Assembly (NCBI RefSeq): GCF_000092905.1
Contig: NC_014098.1
Location: 3,162,001 to 3,226,000 of the forward strand
Length of the DNA: 64,000 bases
From: Kyrpidia tusciae DSM 2912
GTDB lineage: Bacteria > Bacillota > Bacilli > Kyrpidiales > Kyrpidiaceae
Direction of reading: 5' to 3'
Shown here: one piece after another, positions 16,365-25,072 of the stretch
Position numbering within the stretch: the stretch's first letter is position 1
Layout: the number at the start of each line of letters is the position of its first letter
Notes under the pieces: generated by a model
What the model saw: only the letters and a program-made list of their open reading frames with translations
Database searches by the model: none
What the model was told of the DNA's origin: nothing
Position numbers and translations under genes: made by a program

Positions 16365-18161
16365 TCAGGCCTGCCCGCCCTCGGGCTGCAGCGGCCCCTC
16401 CGGACCCCGGTGCGAGGGCCGGCCCGGGGCTGGCCCGGAAGGGTCCGTTCCGGACGGATCCGTCCCCGACGGCGACTCCTGCGCAAGGGCGCCGTCGGTG
16501 AGAACCGGTCCCCGGGCGGCACCCTTGCGGTCCCGGCGCACATCCCGCAAGAAAAAGCTAAACAGGAGCCCCAACACCGTCAACCCCGTCGCCCACCAAA
16601 AGGCATCATCAATCCCTTGGACCGCCGCCTGCTGGGCTACACTGCCGTACAAACCCAGGGCCCCCAGCCCCTGGGCCTGGGCCGGCGGCAAACCCGCCGA
16701 GGATGCCGCACCGACCATCTGTTGCACGGACTGCTGGACAAAGGGATCATATCGGTTTATCGGGTCGAGGTACATCCGAAGATGGAAGTCGTTGCGGGTG
16801 GTGAACACGGTGGTCAGAAACGCCGTCCCAATGGCCCCGGCCACCTGCCGAACCGTATTTGATAAGGCCGTGCCATGGCTATTTTTCACCATCGGCAGCT
16901 GGTTCAGCCCGGCGGTCATGATCGGCATCATGAGAAGGGACATCCCAAAGGACCGGATGACGTAGAGCGCCAGAATATGGTTATAACTGGTTTGCATCGT
17001 CAGTTTGGTGAATTCGAAAGTCGTCACGGCCGTTATGATCAGCCCCACCCCCGCCAGGGGTCTGGGACCCATCCGGTCGAAGAGAGCCCCGGAGACCGGG
17101 GACATGACCCCCATGATCAGAGCCCCGGGAAGCAACAGCAATCCGGCCTGAAGGGGGGTAAAGCCCCGGAGATTCTGCAAGTAGATCGGCAAAAGGAACA
17201 TGCCGGCGAAAAGCGCCATGGTGATGATCGCGTTGATCAGGCTGCTCAGGGCGAACATGTCGTAGCGAAAAATGCGGAAGTCGAGCATCGGTTCCGCGGC
17301 GGATAGCTCCCTCAACACGAAAAGGAACACCCCGATCGCTCCGACGCTGAGTCCGGCGATCACCTGGGTCTGTCCCCACCCCCCGGACCCGGCCTCACTG
17401 AACCCGTACAGGAGGGCGCCAAAACCCAGGATGGACATCACCACGCCGTACAGATCTAAAGGGGGCCTGTGTTTGTGAGGGATGTCCCGAAGGTACACCA
17501 CGCCCATCAGGATCACCAGAATGCCCAGGGGAACCATCCCGTAAAACAAAAGCCTCCACGTGTAGTACTGCACCACCCACCCGGACAGGGTGGGACCGAC
17601 CGCCGGCGCGAAAATCATCCCCAGCCCAAGAAATCCCATCGCCCGCCCCCGGGCTTCAGGGGGGAAGATAGCGAGAAAAATATTCATCACCAAGGGCATG
17701 AGAATGCCGCCGCCCACGGCCTGGACGATCCGCCCGGTGAGCATCAGGGGGAAATCTGTGGCGACGCCGCAGATGAGGGAGCCCACCGTAAAAAAGGCCA
17801 TCGCCACCACAAACAGCGTTTTACTCCCGAAAGTTTCCATTAAAAAGGCGGAGATGGGGATCAGTACGCCGTTCACCAACATGTAGGCGGTCATCACCCA
17901 CTGGATCGTGTCCGCCGACACGTTGAATTCGTTCATCATGTGGGGGATCGCCACGTTCAACAGCGTTTGGTTGAGAATGGCCAGAAACACCCCGAGCATG
18001 AGCACCGCCATCAGGGGACCGAAGCGCATCCCCTCGGGCAGCCGGGCCCCCAACGCCGCGCCCCCGAGGCCCGATACCGCACTCGACCCCGCCTCAGTAC
18101 TCGGTGCGTCGGTGGGAGGCCGGGAATCGCGTGTCCCGCCGTTTTCGGACGGATTGTCCAT
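16365..18161 (-). CDS. DHA2-family 14-TM drug-efflux MFS transporter (EmrB/QacA type)
   Basis: About 598 residues. A ~50-residue polar N-terminal tail precedes 14 predicted membrane segments. DHA2 signatures include LNVAIPHMMNEF with QWVMTAYMLV in TM1-TM2, and motif C-like GGGILMPLVMNIF and GPTLSGWVVQ. It exports hydrophobic compounds by proton antiport, probably with the two adjacent HlyD-type subunits. The C-terminal ~45 residues are Gly/Pro/Ser-rich with a repeated GTDPSG unit. I chose ATG at 18161 (GAGGGGG eight bases upstream) over GTG at 18170. Four genes with marR make one efflux unit. Confidence 0.9.
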   Translation of the reverse strand: MDNPSENGGTRDSRPPTDAPSTEAGSSAVSGLGGAALGARLPEGMRFGPLMAVLMLGVFLAILNQTLLNVAIPHMMNEFNVSADTIQWVMTAYMLVNGVLIPISAFLMETFGSKTLFVVAMAFFTVGSLICGVATDFPLMLTGRIVQAVGGGILMPLVMNIFLAIFPPEARGRAMGFLGLGMIFAPAVGPTLSGWVVQYYTWRLLFYGMVPLGILVILMGVVYLRDIPHKHRPPLDLYGVVMSILGFGALLYGFSEAGSGGWGQTQVIAGLSVGAIGVFLFVLRELSAAEPMLDFRIFRYDMFALSSLINAIITMALFAGMFLLPIYLQNLRGFTPLQAGLLLLPGALIMGVMSPVSGALFDRMGPRPLAGVGLIITAVTTFEFTKLTMQTSYNHILALYVIRSFGMSLLMMPIMTAGLNQLPMVKNSHGTALSNTVRQVAGAIGTAFLTTVFTTRNDFHLRMYLDPINRYDPFVQQSVQQMVGAASSAGLPPAQAQGLGALGLYGSVAQQAAVQGIDDAFWWATGLTVLGLLFSFFLRDVRRDRKGAARGPVLTDGALAQESPSGTDPSGTDPSGPAPGRPSHRGPEGPLQPEGGQA

Positions 18162-18174
18162 TCTCCTCACCCCC

Positions 18175-18813
18175 TCAACTCTTGTGAATCCGGACGGTGG
18201 CGTTCATCCCCGGAACAATATCCTGGTCATAGGCCGACATGGAGATCTTCACCGGGATCCGCTGCACCACCCGGGTATAATTCCCCGTGGTATTTTGCTG
18301 AGGGAACAATGAAAAGACGGAGTTGGCGGCGAGCCCGACTTGATCCACCCGGCCCTTGATGGTGGTTCCGGGGTCCGCATCAACTGTGACGTCCACGTCC
18401 GCCCCGATATTGACATCGGCGATGCGGGTTTCTTCGATATTGGCGAGAATGTAGAGCTTTTTCATGTCTGCCATCGTCGCCAGGGGCTGGCCGGGGGAGA
18501 CGATTTGGCCATCTGCGACGTTGCTCTGGATGATCGATCCGCTGATGGGGGCGGTGATGCGGCCGGCGTCCCCCGCACCGTCGATTTGACCGATGGTATC
18601 GCCTTGATTAAAGGTCTGGCCCACCGTCCCCTTCCAACCGCTCAACCGTCCCGGAACTGCGGGACTGACCGGCACCAAATCCGCCCACACCCGGGCGTCG
18701 TCGGTGGCGATATAGTTCCAGCGTTGATACAGATAGTAGTAACCACCGAGCACCAATGCGGCGAGAATCACCAAGGCGATGAGATTGAAAAGGATCATGC
18801 GGGAAGCTTTCAC
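18175..18813 (-). CDS. HlyD/EmrA-like membrane-fusion subunit, short form
   Basis: A 212-residue protein with an N-terminal membrane anchor (residues ~8-28), a split biotinyl-lipoyl domain and a beta-barrel domain. The sequence runs from GQIDGAGD straight to RITAPISGSI, so the alpha-helical hairpin that normally separates the lipoyl halves is absent. It ends VPGMNATVRIHKS, as in its larger neighbour. The start is a GTG with GGGGG ten bases upstream. It presumably bridges the MFS pump to the cell exterior. Single-membrane bacteria do not need a long periplasmic hairpin, which fits the shortening. Confidence 0.85.
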   Translation of the reverse strand: MKASRMILFNLIALVILAALVLGGYYYLYQRWNYIATDDARVWADLVPVSPAVPGRLSGWKGTVGQTFNQGDTIGQIDGAGDAGRITAPISGSIIQSNVADGQIVSPGQPLATMADMKKLYILANIEETRIADVNIGADVDVTVDADPGTTIKGRVDQVGLAANSVFSLFPQQNTTGNYTRVVQRIPVKISMSAYDQDIVPGMNATVRIHKS

Positions 18814-18846
18814 CGGTGCTGGTCCCCCTTTGTATGGTTGATCGGA

Positions 18847-19863
18847 CTACCGATGAATCCGAACGGACGCATTCATCCCCGGTACCACGTATTTGCCGGA
18901 AAAATCATCCACGGCGATTCGCACCGGCACCCGCACGGTGGGCCGGGTTTGGTTCGTGCCCGCCGCGGACGGCAGCTCCGGGGCCGCGAAGGATCCGGCG
19001 GCGTCGGCGATGCGGACCACTTTCCCCGGAAAGGATGTGCCGGGATACGCGTCCAGGAACACGTCCACGTCTTTCCCCACGGACAGATTCTTGAGGGCGT
19101 TGTCGTCGATGTAGGCGTTCACAAAGGGTTTTGAGAGGTCGGCCAGGACGGCCAAGGTCCGCCCGGGGGCCCAAATCGTCCCGGGGGCCGCGGCCGTATA
19201 GAGCAGTACGCCATCGATGGGGCTCGTGAGGTTCACCGGCGGAGGAGGAGTGGGCACCGGTGCAGACCGCGGCGCGGTGTCCGGCGAAACCGGGCGGGGC
19301 GGCGCGGGGAGCACGCCGGTGCGAACCCCGGGACGGACCGAAGACCCGGGGCGAGCCGTGGATCGGGCGCGGACAGCGGCGACTCGGGGGCGAAGGCCGA
19401 ACCGGTTTTGCAAGACCGCCCCATCCCGCACATCGCCCGATCCGGATGACACAACGGGATGCGTTGGTGAAACAGCAAAAACGGTCGCGGCGGGCCCTCC
19501 GCCGACGGCGGTGAGGGCCGGCGGCGCCGTTTTTCCCTCCCCGCCCCCGCTTCCCTGACCCGTCCGGCCCGCACCCCCGGCCGATCCCGGGCTCAGCCCG
19601 GAACCGGTCCCGGGCATCGGGGAGACGGCCAAGGGCTGAAGGGTGCCCAGCACCGTCCCGGCGGAAACCCGATCACCCGTTTTCACCGACCACTGGGTCA
19701 GCCTGCCCACCTCCGGAGCGCTGATCACCACCAGGTCCGCCCCCACCTGAGCCCGGTTCGTACGGATATATTGTGCTTTATCCCAGAAAAAGAAGCCGGC
19801 TGCCCCCGCCGCAGCGGCCACAGCCAGCCAGAGAATCAGGTTGAGCAGCACAAGGCGTCTCAT
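18847..19863 (-). CDS. HlyD/EmrA-like membrane-fusion subunit with low-complexity insert
   Basis: About 338 residues. A membrane anchor (residues ~5-27) is followed by the first lipoyl half ending near 80 (VLGTLQPLAV). A Gly/Pro/Ala/Arg-rich segment runs from ~81 to 209, then the second lipoyl half starts at LTSPIDGVLLY and a barrel ends in VPGMNASVRIHR. The insert replaces the coiled-coil hairpin of normal EmrA proteins. I chose ATG at 19863 because the anchor follows at once and GGGAGGGG lies upstream. It is a paralogue of the next gene, and the two may form a mixed oligomer. Confidence 0.82.
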   Translation of the reverse strand: MRRLVLLNLILWLAVAAAAGAAGFFFWDKAQYIRTNRAQVGADLVVISAPEVGRLTQWSVKTGDRVSAGTVLGTLQPLAVSPMPGTGSGLSPGSAGGAGRTGQGSGGGEGKTAPPALTAVGGGPAATVFAVSPTHPVVSSGSGDVRDGAVLQNRFGLRPRVAAVRARSTARPGSSVRPGVRTGVLPAPPRPVSPDTAPRSAPVPTPPPPVNLTSPIDGVLLYTAAAPGTIWAPGRTLAVLADLSKPFVNAYIDDNALKNLSVGKDVDVFLDAYPGTSFPGKVVRIADAAGSFAAPELPSAAGTNQTRPTVRVPVRIAVDDFSGKYVVPGMNASVRIHR

Positions 19864-19944
19864 CGGCGGTCGGACCCCTCCCTCACTTCCGAATCTCCGC
19901 CCGTTAGTCTGCCCCACCGATCGAATCCTTTGCATGCGAGAAAT

Positions 19945-20394
19945 CTAACGGGATCCGTCCATTTGGGACTCTTCGATGATGGTCAACAACGTCTTCAGAT
20001 GGCGGATTAACCCCTCCGCCTCCTCCGACGGCATTTTTTCCAACAACGTTCGAAAATAGTCCATATGCAAAGCCGGAACCTTGGCGACCAAAGCCTGGCC
20101 CTGTGCACTGAGACTCACCCACACCACCCGCCGATCCTGCTCGTCCCGGACCCGGTCCACCAGGCCCATGCGCACCAGGCGATCCACGATCCCGCTCGCC
20201 GTGCTGGTGGACATGCCCACCCGCCGACTCAGCTCGGCCAAGGAATGGGTGCCTTCGTGATGAAGCGTTCGCAAGACCCACATCTGCGGAACGGTGAGGT
20301 CGTACTCCCGCAACTCCTGATGCACCCGCTGTTTGAATTCCCGCATGGTGCGCCGCATTAACTCGATCAGTTCACTGATTTGTTCATCTCGCAT
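19945..20394 (-). CDS. MarR-family transcriptional regulator
   Basis: A 149-residue winged-helix protein. The recognition helix region LSRRVGMSTSTASGIVDRLVRMG and the wing RDEQDRRVVWVSLSAQG are textbook MarR. It heads the efflux operon and most likely represses it, with release by a drug or phenolic ligand. ATG at 20394 has GGAGG eight bases upstream and is preferred over the upstream in-frame start at 20439. Its first codons overlap the end of the FolC-like gene by 11 bases, so expression may be partly coupled to that gene. Confidence 0.9.
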   Translation of the reverse strand: MRDEQISELIELMRRTMREFKQRVHQELREYDLTVPQMWVLRTLHHEGTHSLAELSRRVGMSTSTASGIVDRLVRMGLVDRVRDEQDRRVVWVSLSAQGQALVAKVPALHMDYFRTLLEKMPSEEAEGLIRHLKTLLTIIEESQMDGSR

Positions 20395-22030
20395 CCCCAC
20401 GTCCTCCCCCGCCAGGGCTATCCTTCGCACGCGAATCATTTATCATAGAACCATGTTGTGGGCATTCTGTCAAGAACGACAAAACCTCCGCCACAAAAGG
20501 CTGCGCCCCGACCAACAGGATCCCCCGTTCGCCCGGGTGCTCCTTCTCATGCCGGCCCCCCAGCCCCACCGGCAGCTCCACCCTTTGCACATGCACGTTC
20601 GCTCCGGCGGCCATCCCGGTCCGCCTGCTCACCCCGGCTCCCGCCGGCGTCCCCCTGGTCTTCTTCAACCACATCCCGGCCACCCGCAAAGCTTCCTTCA
20701 AATTCGGCGCCGTCGCCACCCGGGCGTACCATCTCCTGGCCATCGCCTCCCTTTCCCCGGGATACGTAAAATACCCGTTACCCGCCCGGGTAAGGACCAG
20801 GCCGTCGCTCACCGCCGCCAGCTCCCGATACACCCCCGGGTAATCCTTGTCGCACGGCACCGCCCCTACGGTGACCACCCGGACCCTCCAGCGTTCAAGC
20901 AACTCCCGGATCTGGGCCGCACTGGCCCCCGTCACCGCCCCGTCCACCAGGATCAAGGGGCGCCGGGAGAGAATCTGGCACCGCCCGGGATGCACGGCCT
21001 TGCGCAGCCCCTCCGCAGCCCGGGCTTCAGACCACGGCGCCCCGCGGCCTCTCCAGCTTTCGTCCTGCAGGATGTTCTCCGCCACCGCGGCGGCCAGGGC
21101 CGCGTTGTCCGCCTGGAATCCCCCCACCCCCGGAAGAGTGGTTTCAATCCGACGGCCCCCCGGCGTCGTGATCGCCGTCCACAGCCCTTGGGACGTAATC
21201 TTCGCCTCGTCAACACAAAAATCTCGCCCCAGGATTCGCAAGGGCACCCCCAAGGCTTTCGCTTCACCGCGAAGCAGCGCCGCCACTTCAGGGTTTTGGC
21301 GTCCCGCGAAGGACGCCCTCACGCCCGGGCGGATCGCCCCCGCCTTATGCCAGGCCACATCCGCCAGGGTCGGCCCGAGTTCTTTCAAATGTTCCTCCAT
21401 GACCGGGGTCACCGCCGCCCAGCGGGCGCGGACCTGGGCCACATCGTCAAACCGGGCCCCCCGGCCGCATTCGAGCACATCGATGTCCGTGCCCGCCTCC
21501 CGAAACGCGCACAGGGCCACGGCCAGGTAAATCCCCACCGGAGCGATGTACTCATCAGAGCGAATCTCCCGGTCAATCTCCTGAATCAAGGGGCCGATCT
21601 CATTCATCCACCGGACAAAATCTTCCTCGGGAAGGGGAATGCCGTTGATCGTGATCCGTTCCATCGGGTGGAGGAGGTGAGGGCCGGTAAAAAGCCCCAC
21701 TCGGAGACCGTGGGCCTGAAGAATACCGGCAATCATTCGCGCCGTGGAGCCCTTGCCCTTGCTGCCCGCCACGAGCACCGACGGGGCGCCGTAATCCGGC
21801 CGGCCCAGCCGATCCAACAGCCGCCGGGTCAAATCCGGCCGTCGCCGCTCTGCGTCCGGCCCCGTCCAGCGCCCGGGCGCCGGTGCCCGGGGGTCACCCT
21901 CGGGGAAACCCGCCCGGGCCCAGGAGGCTCGGTTGTATGACTGATACACCGCATCTATGGCGTCCCAAAACTGATCGAACACGCGCGTCACTTCCGATTC
22001 CGCCGGCTTTTGACCGATCCACCGTTTCAT
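20384..22030 (-). CDS. Divergent Mur-ligase/FolC-like ATP-dependent ligase
   Basis: A 548-residue protein with clear FolC architecture but altered motifs. The P-loop is VAGSKGKGST (FolC has GTNGKGS). GPHLLHPMERITING corresponds to SPHL...ERI..NG. The loop normally reading GLGGRLDATN is here GRGARFDDVA, and the C-terminal DGAHNP is DGAVTG. HKAGAIRPGV matches the FolC KAG-I-PGV segment. The family joins glutamate to folates, but these changes make a different substrate plausible. The first ~75 residues and the last ~60 are extensions. It is the first gene on the minus strand here, and marR overlaps its end. Confidence 0.7.
   Translation of the reverse strand: MKRWIGQKPAESEVTRVFDQFWDAIDAVYQSYNRASWARAGFPEGDPRAPAPGRWTGPDAERRRPDLTRRLLDRLGRPDYGAPSVLVAGSKGKGSTARMIAGILQAHGLRVGLFTGPHLLHPMERITINGIPLPEEDFVRWMNEIGPLIQEIDREIRSDEYIAPVGIYLAVALCAFREAGTDIDVLECGRGARFDDVAQVRARWAAVTPVMEEHLKELGPTLADVAWHKAGAIRPGVRASFAGRQNPEVAALLRGEAKALGVPLRILGRDFCVDEAKITSQGLWTAITTPGGRRIETTLPGVGGFQADNAALAAAVAENILQDESWRGRGAPWSEARAAEGLRKAVHPGRCQILSRRPLILVDGAVTGASAAQIRELLERWRVRVVTVGAVPCDKDYPGVYRELAAVSDGLVLTRAGNGYFTYPGEREAMARRWYARVATAPNLKEALRVAGMWLKKTRGTPAGAGVSRRTGMAAGANVHVQRVELPVGLGGRHEKEHPGERGILLVGAQPFVAEVLSFLTECPQHGSMINDSRAKDSPGGGGRGDAR
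20442..20473 (-). promoter_or_regulatory. Possible promoter for the marR-efflux operon
   Basis: A perfect TTGACA (20473-20468 on the minus strand) lies 17 bases from TTCTAT and 20 bases from TATGAT (20447-20442). The -10 assignment is uncertain. It falls inside the 3' end of the FolC-like gene. Confidence 0.35.
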
Positions 22031-22207
22031 TTCCTATCATACCGCAACCCGGACAGCCTCGACCATTGTCGAAACCGATGCGGCGGCCTTCTGCGCCAGG
22101 GGGAGGCCGACCCATAGCGTTTGACCCAGCGGGGTGCCGTCCCCGGAGGGAGGAGCCACCCCGAACCCTCATCATTCGTGTGGAAGTGAAGGCGAAGAAT
22201 CGCTATC

Positions 22208-23041
22208 ATGAAAACAGAACCGAGGAAGCGAGGCGAAACCGTGCGAGTGGCGCTCTGTCAGATGGAAGTGGCCCAGGGCGACCGCGCCGGAAACCGGGCC
22301 CGGGCCGAAACGATGGTCCGGGAGTCGGCGGGAAACCGGGCCGATGTCGTCGTCCTGCCAGAAATGTGGACGTGTGGATATGATTTTGCCCACCTTTCCG
22401 AACATACCGAGGAGATCGACGGTGAAACGGCGACCTTGCTCGGTCAGTGGGCGAGGGAACACGGAATTTGGCTCATCGGCGGATCGTTTCCTATTCAATT
22501 TGCCGACGGGGTGTCGAATACGGCGCTTACCTTTGCGCCGGACGGAACCCTCGTCAACTTGTACCGCAAAATCCACCTGATCGGGCTGATGGACGAGGAC
22601 CGCCACCTGGCCCCCGGGGAGAGCCGGGCCACCTTCGCCATGGGGAAACCGGGAACGCCGCCTGCGACCCGGGCGGGGGTGATGATTTGCTACGACCTGC
22701 GCTTTCCGGAGTTGGCCCGGGCCCACGTGCTGGAGGGCGCCGAGATCCTGTTCCTTCCCGCCGAGTGGCCGGTGCAGCGGGCCGACCACTGGCGCACCCT
22801 CATCGTCGCCCGGGCCATCGAGAATCAGGCGTACGTGATCGGGGTCAATATCGTCGGGCGCAATGACCGCGACCGGTTTGCCGGCGGGTCCCTGGCGATG
22901 GATCCCTGGGGCCGGGTGGTGGCCGAGGCGGGGGCAAAACCGGGGATCCTCTATGCCGACCTCGATTTCCAGCTCGTCGCGGACGTGCGCCGGCGGATGC
23001 CGGTGCTGAGGGACCGGCGCCCGAAAGCCTACCGGCTCTAA
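22208..23041 (+). CDS. Carbon-nitrogen hydrolase, omega-amidase/MtnU-like
   Basis: A 277-residue nitrilase-superfamily enzyme. The catalytic triad is visible: Glu in VVLPEMW (residue ~52), Lys in LYRKIHLIG (~119) and Cys in MICYDLRFPE (~161). The architecture matches the omega-amidase/Nit2 group that hydrolyses 2-oxoglutaramate-type amides. It is cytoplasmic. ATG at 22208 and GTG about 36 bases later (VRVALCQ, preceded by GAGG) are both plausible starts. No methionine-salvage genes are nearby, so the substrate is open. Confidence 0.82.
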   Translation: MKTEPRKRGETVRVALCQMEVAQGDRAGNRARAETMVRESAGNRADVVVLPEMWTCGYDFAHLSEHTEEIDGETATLLGQWAREHGIWLIGGSFPIQFADGVSNTALTFAPDGTLVNLYRKIHLIGLMDEDRHLAPGESRATFAMGKPGTPPATRAGVMICYDLRFPELARAHVLEGAEILFLPAEWPVQRADHWRTLIVARAIENQAYVIGVNIVGRNDRDRFAGGSLAMDPWGRVVAEAGAKPGILYADLDFQLVADVRRRMPVLRDRRPKAYRL

Positions 23042-23044
23042 CCT

Positions 23045-23072
23045 TTGCACAGGTACCCATTGCTGGTATACT
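23045..23072 (+). promoter_or_regulatory. Promoter for csaB
   Basis: TTGCAC at 23045-23050 and TATACT at 23067-23072 have a 16-base spacer. The transcript would start near 23080, about 28 bases before the csaB ATG. It begins four bases after the amidase stop codon. Confidence 0.55.
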
Positions 23073-23107
23073 TGTCCTTGTTTATTGGAGAATTCGAAGG
23101 AAGGGTC

Positions 23108-24220
23108 ATGATTGTGGCGACCATTTTGATTGCCGGGTACTACGGGTTTCATAATGCCGGTGATGACGCCGTCCTTCACGGCATCATCACGTCCCTGCGC
23201 CGCTATGACCCGACGGTGCACTGCCGGGTGCTCTCCAACCAGCCTCGCCACACCCGGGCGCTGTTTCAGATTCCCGCCTATGACCGGTGGAACCCGTGGA
23301 CGATTATCCGGCAACTCAAAAAGGCCGACATGTTGGTGATGGGCGGGGGCGGCCTGCTCCAGGACGTGACCAGCCCCCGCAGCATCCTCTATTATCTCGG
23401 CGTGGTCCAGATGGCCAAATGGCTGGATAAACCGGTGGTGTTTTATGCCCAGGGGTTCGGTCCGGTGCGCCGCCCGCTTTCAAAATGGCTCATCCGGCGC
23501 ACGCTGAACGACATTGATCTCATCACCGTTCGGGATGAAGGATCCAGGGACGATTTCTTGCGCACCGGTGTCACCCGGCCGCCGCTTCTGGTCACCGCCG
23601 ACCCGGCCATGGCCATCGACACCAGCCGGGTGGACGAGGATCTTGGGCGGGCAATCCTCCAACGCCACCGAGTCCCCGCAACCCAAGTGGCCATCGTGTC
23701 CGTCCGGGAATGGCCCGCCGCCAAGGTCCCGTATAAGATGCTTTTTGCCCGCGGATTGAAGCGCCTCATTGATCGGGGATGGCACGTGGTATTTCTCCCG
23801 ATGCAGCACCCCAAGGACCTCCGGCCTTCAAGAGAAATAGCCCGGCACTTGGGCCCAGCCGCCACGGTCATCGAAACGCCCCTCAGCGTGTTCGATATCC
23901 TCAACGTCATCAAAGCCTCGCATATGGTGGTGGGCATGCGCCTTCACTCCTTGATCCTGGCGGCGCTGCTCGCCGTTCCCGCCGTGGCCTTTTCGTATGA
24001 TCAGAAGATCGAACGGTTCTCCGGCCGGGTGGGCATTCCCTGCGCCGGTTCCACCCATGCGGCGGACGAAGAGACGTTTATCCACACCCTGCTCTCCTGC
24101 AGCGAACACCTGGACGAAGCCCGGGCGGCCATGATACCGGGGACCAAACAGATGCAGCAACTGGCGTTGGAAACCGCCCGGAGGACCATCGACATTTTGC
24201 ACCGGCGGCTGGGGGAATGA
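23108..24220 (+). CDS. csaB: Cell-wall polysaccharide pyruvyltransferase CsaB
   Basis: About 370 residues. It begins MIVATILIAGYYGFHNAGDD, the conserved GYYG-NxGDD opening of pyruvyltransferases. Further marks are MGGGGLLQD, FYAQGFGPV and VVGMRLHSLI near the C-terminus. CsaB adds a pyruvate ketal to secondary cell-wall polymer, the ligand of SLH domains. That matches the two SLH proteins encoded at 51022 and 54423. I chose ATG at 23108 (AAGGAAGG upstream) because the earlier in-frame codons lie within the promoter. Confidence 0.92.
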   Translation: MIVATILIAGYYGFHNAGDDAVLHGIITSLRRYDPTVHCRVLSNQPRHTRALFQIPAYDRWNPWTIIRQLKKADMLVMGGGGLLQDVTSPRSILYYLGVVQMAKWLDKPVVFYAQGFGPVRRPLSKWLIRRTLNDIDLITVRDEGSRDDFLRTGVTRPPLLVTADPAMAIDTSRVDEDLGRAILQRHRVPATQVAIVSVREWPAAKVPYKMLFARGLKRLIDRGWHVVFLPMQHPKDLRPSREIARHLGPAATVIETPLSVFDILNVIKASHMVVGMRLHSLILAALLAVPAVAFSYDQKIERFSGRVGIPCAGSTHAADEETFIHTLLSCSEHLDEARAAMIPGTKQMQQLALETARRTIDILHRRLGE

Positions 24221-24511
24221 ACCCGGAAACACGATTGTATTCTATCAAGTCCATCACATTAAGAGCATTGGGGAAGAAAAACTCCCGCCATTAAGAAAAA
24301 GGGGTCGTTCCTCTTTCGCTTTCTGAAAACACGCTGGGAACATCGCTGCAAGAGTGGCACGCCCACATAGGGTTCTCAATCCCTCGGGTTCTTGTGTTCT
24401 CCCATCCAAACCAGTGGAATTCGTCAAAATTAAGGCACATGCATGGTACAACTTCGGTTCAACCTGCGTATTCATTCATTATCACGGACAATGAAGCACG
24501 AAAGGGGACCT
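24221..24511. other. Intergenic stretch with a DUF2642 gene fragment
   Basis: The region holds a 56-base duplicated piece of the next gene (24235-24290) just after csaB, then about 220 bases in which I see no gene. No terminator hairpin with a T-tract is evident behind csaB. An Ala/Thr-rich leader directly precedes the DUF2642 start. Confidence 0.5.
24235..24290 (+). repeat. Duplicated fragment of the DUF2642 gene (copy A)
   Basis: This 56-base stretch matches 24699-24754 with four mismatches. It carries only the part encoding LVFYQIHHIKSIEEEKL and lacks the rest of the gene. It is therefore a remnant, probably left by a partial tandem duplication or deletion. Confidence 0.85.
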
Positions 24512-24838
24512 ATGCAAGTGGAACACGAAATTTTCGCGCCAATCCTCCTGCCCATTCTCCATTCACTGGTTGGCAAAGTGGTGCGCATCAATAAAGGACC
24601 GGAGTCCATTGTAGGTAAGCTGGTGGCTGCCCGGTCGGATTATGTAGTCGTGGAACCCGTCGACAAAAAAACCCCCAAGTCGGGAGATAAACCGCCGCTT
24701 GTATTCTATCAAATCCATCACATTAAGAGCATTGAGGAAGAAAAACTTCCTCCGGACAAAAGAGAATCTCACGAAAAGCATCCCGTCAAAAACGGCCGCA
24801 GAAAAAAGAAATCCCGCAAAAAAACGACAGGGTTCTGA
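24512..24838 (+). CDS. DUF2642 family protein (spore-coat/YuzF-like)
   Basis: About 108 residues. The core (residues ~8-75) reads as an Sm-like small beta-domain: LVGKVVRINKGPESIVGKLVAARSD-type strands, then YVVVEPVDK and VFYQIHHIKSI. The last 30 residues are strongly basic with repeated Lys/Arg (KNGRRKKKSRKK), suggesting nucleic-acid or polyanion binding. DUF2642 proteins occur in Bacilli spore-coat sets. ATG at 24512 follows AAAGGGGACCT; the longer upstream frame is not needed. The GC content is lower than in flanking genes. Confidence 0.7.
   Translation: MQVEHEIFAPILLPILHSLVGKVVRINKGPESIVGKLVAARSDYVVVEPVDKKTPKSGDKPPLVFYQIHHIKSIEEEKLPPDKRESHEKHPVKNGRRKKKSRKKTTGF
24699..24754 (+). repeat. 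Duplicated fragment of the DUF2642 gene (copy B, inside the gene)
   Basis: The intact partner of the fragment at 24235-24290, lying within the coding region of the DUF2642 protein. Confidence 0.85.
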
Positions 24839-24922
24839 ACAGCTTTAAGACCTTCACCTCGATTTAGAAAACGCCGGGTCCATGACAAACCTATTTGATT
24901 CCAGGGAGGAGAGGAGGATTCG

Positions 24923-25072
24923 ATGGTGTTCGCCATAGTGATTGTGCTGGCCGGCTGCATCCTCTATTGGCTGATGAAACCGCCCAGCGTAGAGCATCAA
25001 CCCGAACCGGTCAGGCCTCAGGACACAGGTGCCTCAGTTTCCTACGGTTATGAGGCGAAATCGGATGCTTGA
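24923..25072 (+). CDS. Small single-pass membrane protein (49 aa)
   Basis: A short gene translated as MVFAIVIVLAGCILYWLM followed by a Pro/Gln/Glu-rich tail. One membrane segment occupies residues 2-18. GGGAGGAGAGGAGG lies directly upstream, a very strong ribosome site. Its stop overlaps the start of the ArsB-like transporter by eight bases. The overlap suggests an accessory subunit of that transporter. I do not recognise a family. Confidence 0.6.
   Translation: MVFAIVIVLAGCILYWLMKPPSVEHQPEPVRPQDTGASVSYGYEAKSDA

Noticed and set aside
20333-21940. Long plus-strand frames opposite the FolC-like gene, csaB-type regions and others (for example 54675-58358)
   Set aside because: They are antisense shadows of high-GC genes, with His/Pro/Arg-rich composition and no ribosome sites.
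23045-23107. An upstream TTG start for csaB
   Set aside because: These bases form the promoter (TTGCAC-N16-TATACT) and the encoded residues are not part of the family.
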